Source: an uncultured Porphyromonadaceae bacterium (GTDB lineage Bacteria; Bacteroidota; Bacteroidia; Bacteroidales; Muribaculaceae). From it: a stretch of 8,869 bases of DNA. Within the stretch, counting starts at the first letter, position 1. Each line of letters starts with the position of its first letter. Positions 7,413 through 8,869 of this stretch are shown in pieces. The notes beneath the pieces are model-generated. The model ran no database searches. It was not told the DNA's origin and saw nothing but the letters and a program-made list of their open reading frames with translations. The stretch is from the NCBI GenBank assembly GCA_900555915.1, contig USNC01000043.1, positions 1 through 8,869 of the forward strand, in the 5' to 3' direction. The translations under genes and the position numbers were made by a program.

Positions 7413-7429
7413 AACGGAACTGCTTCGCG
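7393..7429 (+). repeat. Downstream direct copy of the REP-like hairpin-plus-tail element
   Basis: These 37 bases match the first 37 bases of the upstream unit at 6255-6291 with one difference (AACTGCTTCGCG instead of AACAGCTTCGCG). The perfect palindrome is retained. The ~50 remaining bases of the 87-bp unit are absent, which defines the conserved core as the hairpin plus a 17-base tail. Its last bases (TTCGCG) are also the start of the short tandem array that follows. Confidence 0.88.
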
Positions 7430-7500
7430 ACTCGGGGAATTCGCGACCCGGGGGATTCGCTACTCGGGGATTCGCTACTCGGGGGATTCGCGGCTTGGAG
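7424..7500 (+). repeat. Five-unit short tandem repeat array (15-16 bp)
   Basis: Units: TTCGCGACTCGGGGAA (7424-7439), TTCGCGACCCGGGGGA (7440-7455), TTCGCTACTCGGGGA (7456-7470), TTCGCTACTCGGGGGA (7471-7486) and a degenerate TTCGCGGCTTGGAG (7487-7500). The array is G-rich on the + strand and non-coding, and it sits between the REP-like copy and the AT-rich promoter zone of the next gene. Units abut without spacers, so this is not a CRISPR. The first unit starts within the end of the REP-like element, suggesting growth from it by slippage. Confidence 0.85.
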
Positions 7501-7562
7501 GGCGAGAAAATACGGATTTGGCAAAATAAAAATTGAGAAAAGGACATCTGCGTGCTCTATAT

Positions 7563-7593
7563 TTTGACTTTCAATTAATTTTTAGTAAATTTG
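7563..7593 (+). promoter_or_regulatory. Bacteroidetes-type sigma-ABfr promoter of the outer-membrane protein gene
   Basis: TTTG at 7563-7566 and TAAATTTG at 7586-7593 are separated by 19 bases. This matches the Bacteroides consensus of a -33 TTTG and a -7 TAnnTTTG about 19-21 bases apart. Transcription would start roughly at 7597-7600, leaving a leader of only about ten bases before the ATG at 7608. This rules out the longer reading frame starting at 7533. Confidence 0.8.
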
Positions 7594-7607
7594 CGGGCAA
7601 AACTACA

Positions 7608-8351
7608 ATGAAGAAACTGACAAAGGTGCTGATGACGCTGATCCTGCTGATGGCGGGGACACAGACCGAAGCCAAGGCCCAGGAGGAATTCGAGCCTGAC
7701 TTCGAGTCGGTGTGTTTTGTGCCCAAGGGGCAATGGATCACAGGCGTCAGTGTCTCATACAGCCAATCGACGCATGACAACTACCAGTTTCTGGTGCTTG
7801 AGAATGTGAACGGCGACACATACAGTCTGAAAGTATCACCGATGGTGCTCTTCACCTTCAAGAACGATGTGGCAGCCGGCGGCAAGTTCGGCTACAACCG
7901 CAGCCTGACCAAGCTTGAGAATGCCGACATAGTGCTCGATCCGGAGACGAACTACAAAATGGACCACGTGTATCGCCTGGCCCACAGTTACCATGGCATG
8001 GCCGTGCTCCGCAATTATTTCTCGCTGGGCAGGTCGCAGCGATTCGGCATCTTCACCGAGACTCAGTTTGAGTTGGGAGGAGGCCAGGCCAAGCTGATGA
8101 GCGGCACCGGGGAAAGCCTCACCGGCAACTATGAGAAAAGCTACAACATCGGTGTGGGCGTCGCGCCCGGCATGGCCGTCTTCCTCAACAACTTCGCAGC
8201 GCTTGAGGTGAATATCGGCGTGCTCGGTTTTGAATACCGGCACATCACCACGATCACCGACCAGATCTACGACGCACACCTGAAGACACGCAGCGCCAAC
8301 TTCAAGATAAACTTATTCTCGATCACCTTCGGGGTGGCATTCTATCTATGA
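7608..8351 (+). CDS. Outer-membrane beta-barrel protein
   Basis: The 247-residue product begins with a clear signal peptide (MKKLTKV, hydrophobic core, AKAQ; probable cleavage near residue 24-25 before EEFEPDF). The frame continues upstream to a start-like codon at 7533, but the ATG at 7608 is chosen because the signal peptide begins there and the promoter overlaps the extension. The mature part shows alternating amphipathic strands typical of a small barrel: GQWITGVSVSYSQ, TYSLKVSPMVLFTF, AAGGKFGYNRSL, AVLRNYFSLG, RFGIFTETQFELGGG, YNIGVGVAPGMAVF, ALEVNIGVLGFEY and a final strand FSITFGVAFYL ending in aromatic/Leu residues as expected for barrel insertion by BAM. It resembles a widespread Bacteroidales family of 8- to 10-strand outer-membrane proteins (recalled, not searched). 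No enzyme motif is visible. The gene returns to GC-rich codon use and its stop overlaps the next start, so the two are probably co-expressed. Function is unknown; adhesion, membrane integrity or small-solute passage are only possibilities. Confidence 0.8.
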   Translation: MKKLTKVLMTLILLMAGTQTEAKAQEEFEPDFESVCFVPKGQWITGVSVSYSQSTHDNYQFLVLENVNGDTYSLKVSPMVLFTFKNDVAAGGKFGYNRSLTKLENADIVLDPETNYKMDHVYRLAHSYHGMAVLRNYFSLGRSQRFGIFTETQFELGGGQAKLMSGTGESLTGNYEKSYNIGVGVAPGMAVFLNNFAALEVNIGVLGFEYRHITTITDQIYDAHLKTRSANFKINLFSITFGVAFYL

Positions 8352-8869
8352 CGACCATGAACACAAGAAGCAAGACACTACTCAGCGCCTCGATGCTGGC
8401 GCTTGCCACGGCTTCCTGCCTTCATGCGGAAAGCGCGCCCTCCCCCACCCCGGAGAAGGAGGTTAACGACACGGTGGTGAGCGAGGCCACCAGGAGCATC
8501 ATAGAGACATTCGGCGATCTCTCGCGGACTGCCACCAAACTGTCGGAGACAGCGCTCAAGCTCCTGGAGGCCCAGGATGAGATAGACCGCCGCAGAGAGG
8601 GAGGAGGCGAGATAAAGAACCAGACCACCACGCGGACAAGGCGCACCACCGGGAAGAGGAACGGGAGCGGCGCGGCGACACAGCGCGAAGAGAGCGAAGG
8701 GGGCAGCAGGCAGGCCGGCAACGGAGTGTATCTCGGCGAAGAGCCGGAGTATGATTACACAGGAATCGAGACCGAAGAGCAGACCGGCGGACCGGGAGTG
8801 TTCATAAGCGAGACGCCGGAGGAAACCGACACCCTGAGCGGCACCCTGGAATCGATCTGGGATCTCCAG
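8348..8869 (+). CDS. Exported protein of unknown function, 3' end cut by window edge
   Basis: The frame is open from the ATG at 8348, which overlaps the previous stop as ATGA, to the last base (174 codons, no stop). A second ATG at 8357 (MNTRSKTLL) is an alternative start. The N-terminus is a signal sequence: basic region, SASMLALATA core, then either signal peptidase I cleavage after LHA or a weak lipobox ending at the Cys of TASC. From ATG 8348, residues about 39-81 look helical and amphipathic (SEATRSIIETFGDLS, ETALKLLEAQDEIDRRR), possibly a coiled coil. About 85-102 is Thr/Arg/Lys-rich (TTTRTRRTTGKRN), and the rest is Glu/Gly-rich, low complexity and acidic. I recognise no family. Being coupled to the outer-membrane protein gene, it may be a periplasmic or envelope partner (inference). 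Codon use is GC-rich like its neighbour. Confidence 0.7.
   Translation, partial: MTTMNTRSKTLLSASMLALATASCLHAESAPSPTPEKEVNDTVVSEATRSIIETFGDLSRTATKLSETALKLLEAQDEIDRRREGGGEIKNQTTTRTRRTTGKRNGSGAATQREESEGGSRQAGNGVYLGEEPEYDYTGIETEEQTGGPGVFISETPEETDTLSGTLESIWDLQ

Larger units (their letters stand above)
6168..7429 (+). mobile_element. RAYT transposase with flanking REP-like repeats (REPtron-like cassette)
   Basis: The cassette contains, in order: two direct 87-bp units, an inverted copy of their first ~37 bases, a Y1/HUH transposase gene, and a direct copy of the 37-base core starting 5 bases after the gene's stop codon. The whole block is AT-richer than its surroundings (6661-6720 is 20/60 G+C by hand count, against 36/60 at 7861-7920). 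Known: RAYT transposases are found next to REP/BIME palindromes that they recognise and may spread. Inference: this is such a unit, with a candidate REP family of its own. Limits are set by the outermost repeat copies. I saw no target-site duplication and cannot say where an original insertion ended. Confidence 0.65.

Noticed and set aside
7424..7500. CRISPR or direct-repeat operator array
   Set aside because: Units of 15-16 bp abut without spacers and no regulator gene is adjacent; a slippage-type tandem repeat is simpler.
6158..7500. Classical insertion sequence with terminal inverted repeats and target duplication
   Set aside because: The bracketing inverted copies are internal to a set of direct repeats, no matching short target duplication is visible, and Y1 transposases do not use DDE-type ends.
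7533..7607. Upstream start for the outer-membrane protein
   Set aside because: The promoter overlaps this stretch and the signal peptide begins at 7608; the 25 extra residues would bury the signal sequence.
1..8869. tRNA, rRNA or known riboswitch
   Set aside because: No cloverleaf, rRNA core sequence or riboswitch motif was recognised on either strand by reading.

Overview
The window looks like a chromosomal segment of a Bacteroidales bacterium, most plausibly a relatively GC-rich gut member such as a Muribaculaceae. Three things suggest this: tandem genes of the DUF4493/PCMD surface-lipoprotein type, a textbook Bacteroidetes promoter (TTTG, 19 bases, TAAATTTG) at 7563-7593, and near-absence of strong Shine-Dalgarno sequences. 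Genus assignment is inference. Every gene I can support lies on the + strand.

Region 1 (1-6157) is a tight run of three related genes, probably one operon (gaps of 3 and 28 bases). The first is cut by the left edge. Each gene encodes an exported protein with an N-terminal DUF4493-like domain followed by a second beta-rich module. Genes 1 and 3 add Ig/fibronectin-like modules and a C-terminal PCMD domain (PF13201 type). Gene 2 stops after the second module and has an Asp/Pro-rich linker instead. They are probably outer-membrane or surface lipoproteins of unknown ligand. The PCMD-coding part of gene 1 is visibly AT-richer than the rest of that gene.

Region 2 (6158-7500) is an AT-richer mobile cassette. 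It holds a Y1/HUH transposase of the REP-associated (RAYT) kind with HIH and YVxxNP motifs and a C-terminal extension that reads like a DprA/Rossmann domain. Four copies of one hairpin-plus-tail repeat bracket it: two direct copies inside an 87-bp tandem duplication, one inverted copy just before the gene, and one direct copy just after the stop codon. The inverted copy keeps the hairpin through paired base changes. The last copy runs into a five-unit array of 15-16 bp repeats. This arrangement, a RAYT with its own candidate REP-like family, is the most interesting item in the window.

Region 3 (7501-8869) returns to GC-rich host-like DNA. A promoter drives a small outer-membrane beta-barrel protein with a signal peptide. 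Its stop codon overlaps (ATGA) the start of an exported protein of unknown function that runs off the right edge. The repeat cassette sits between the lipoprotein run and this second transcription unit.
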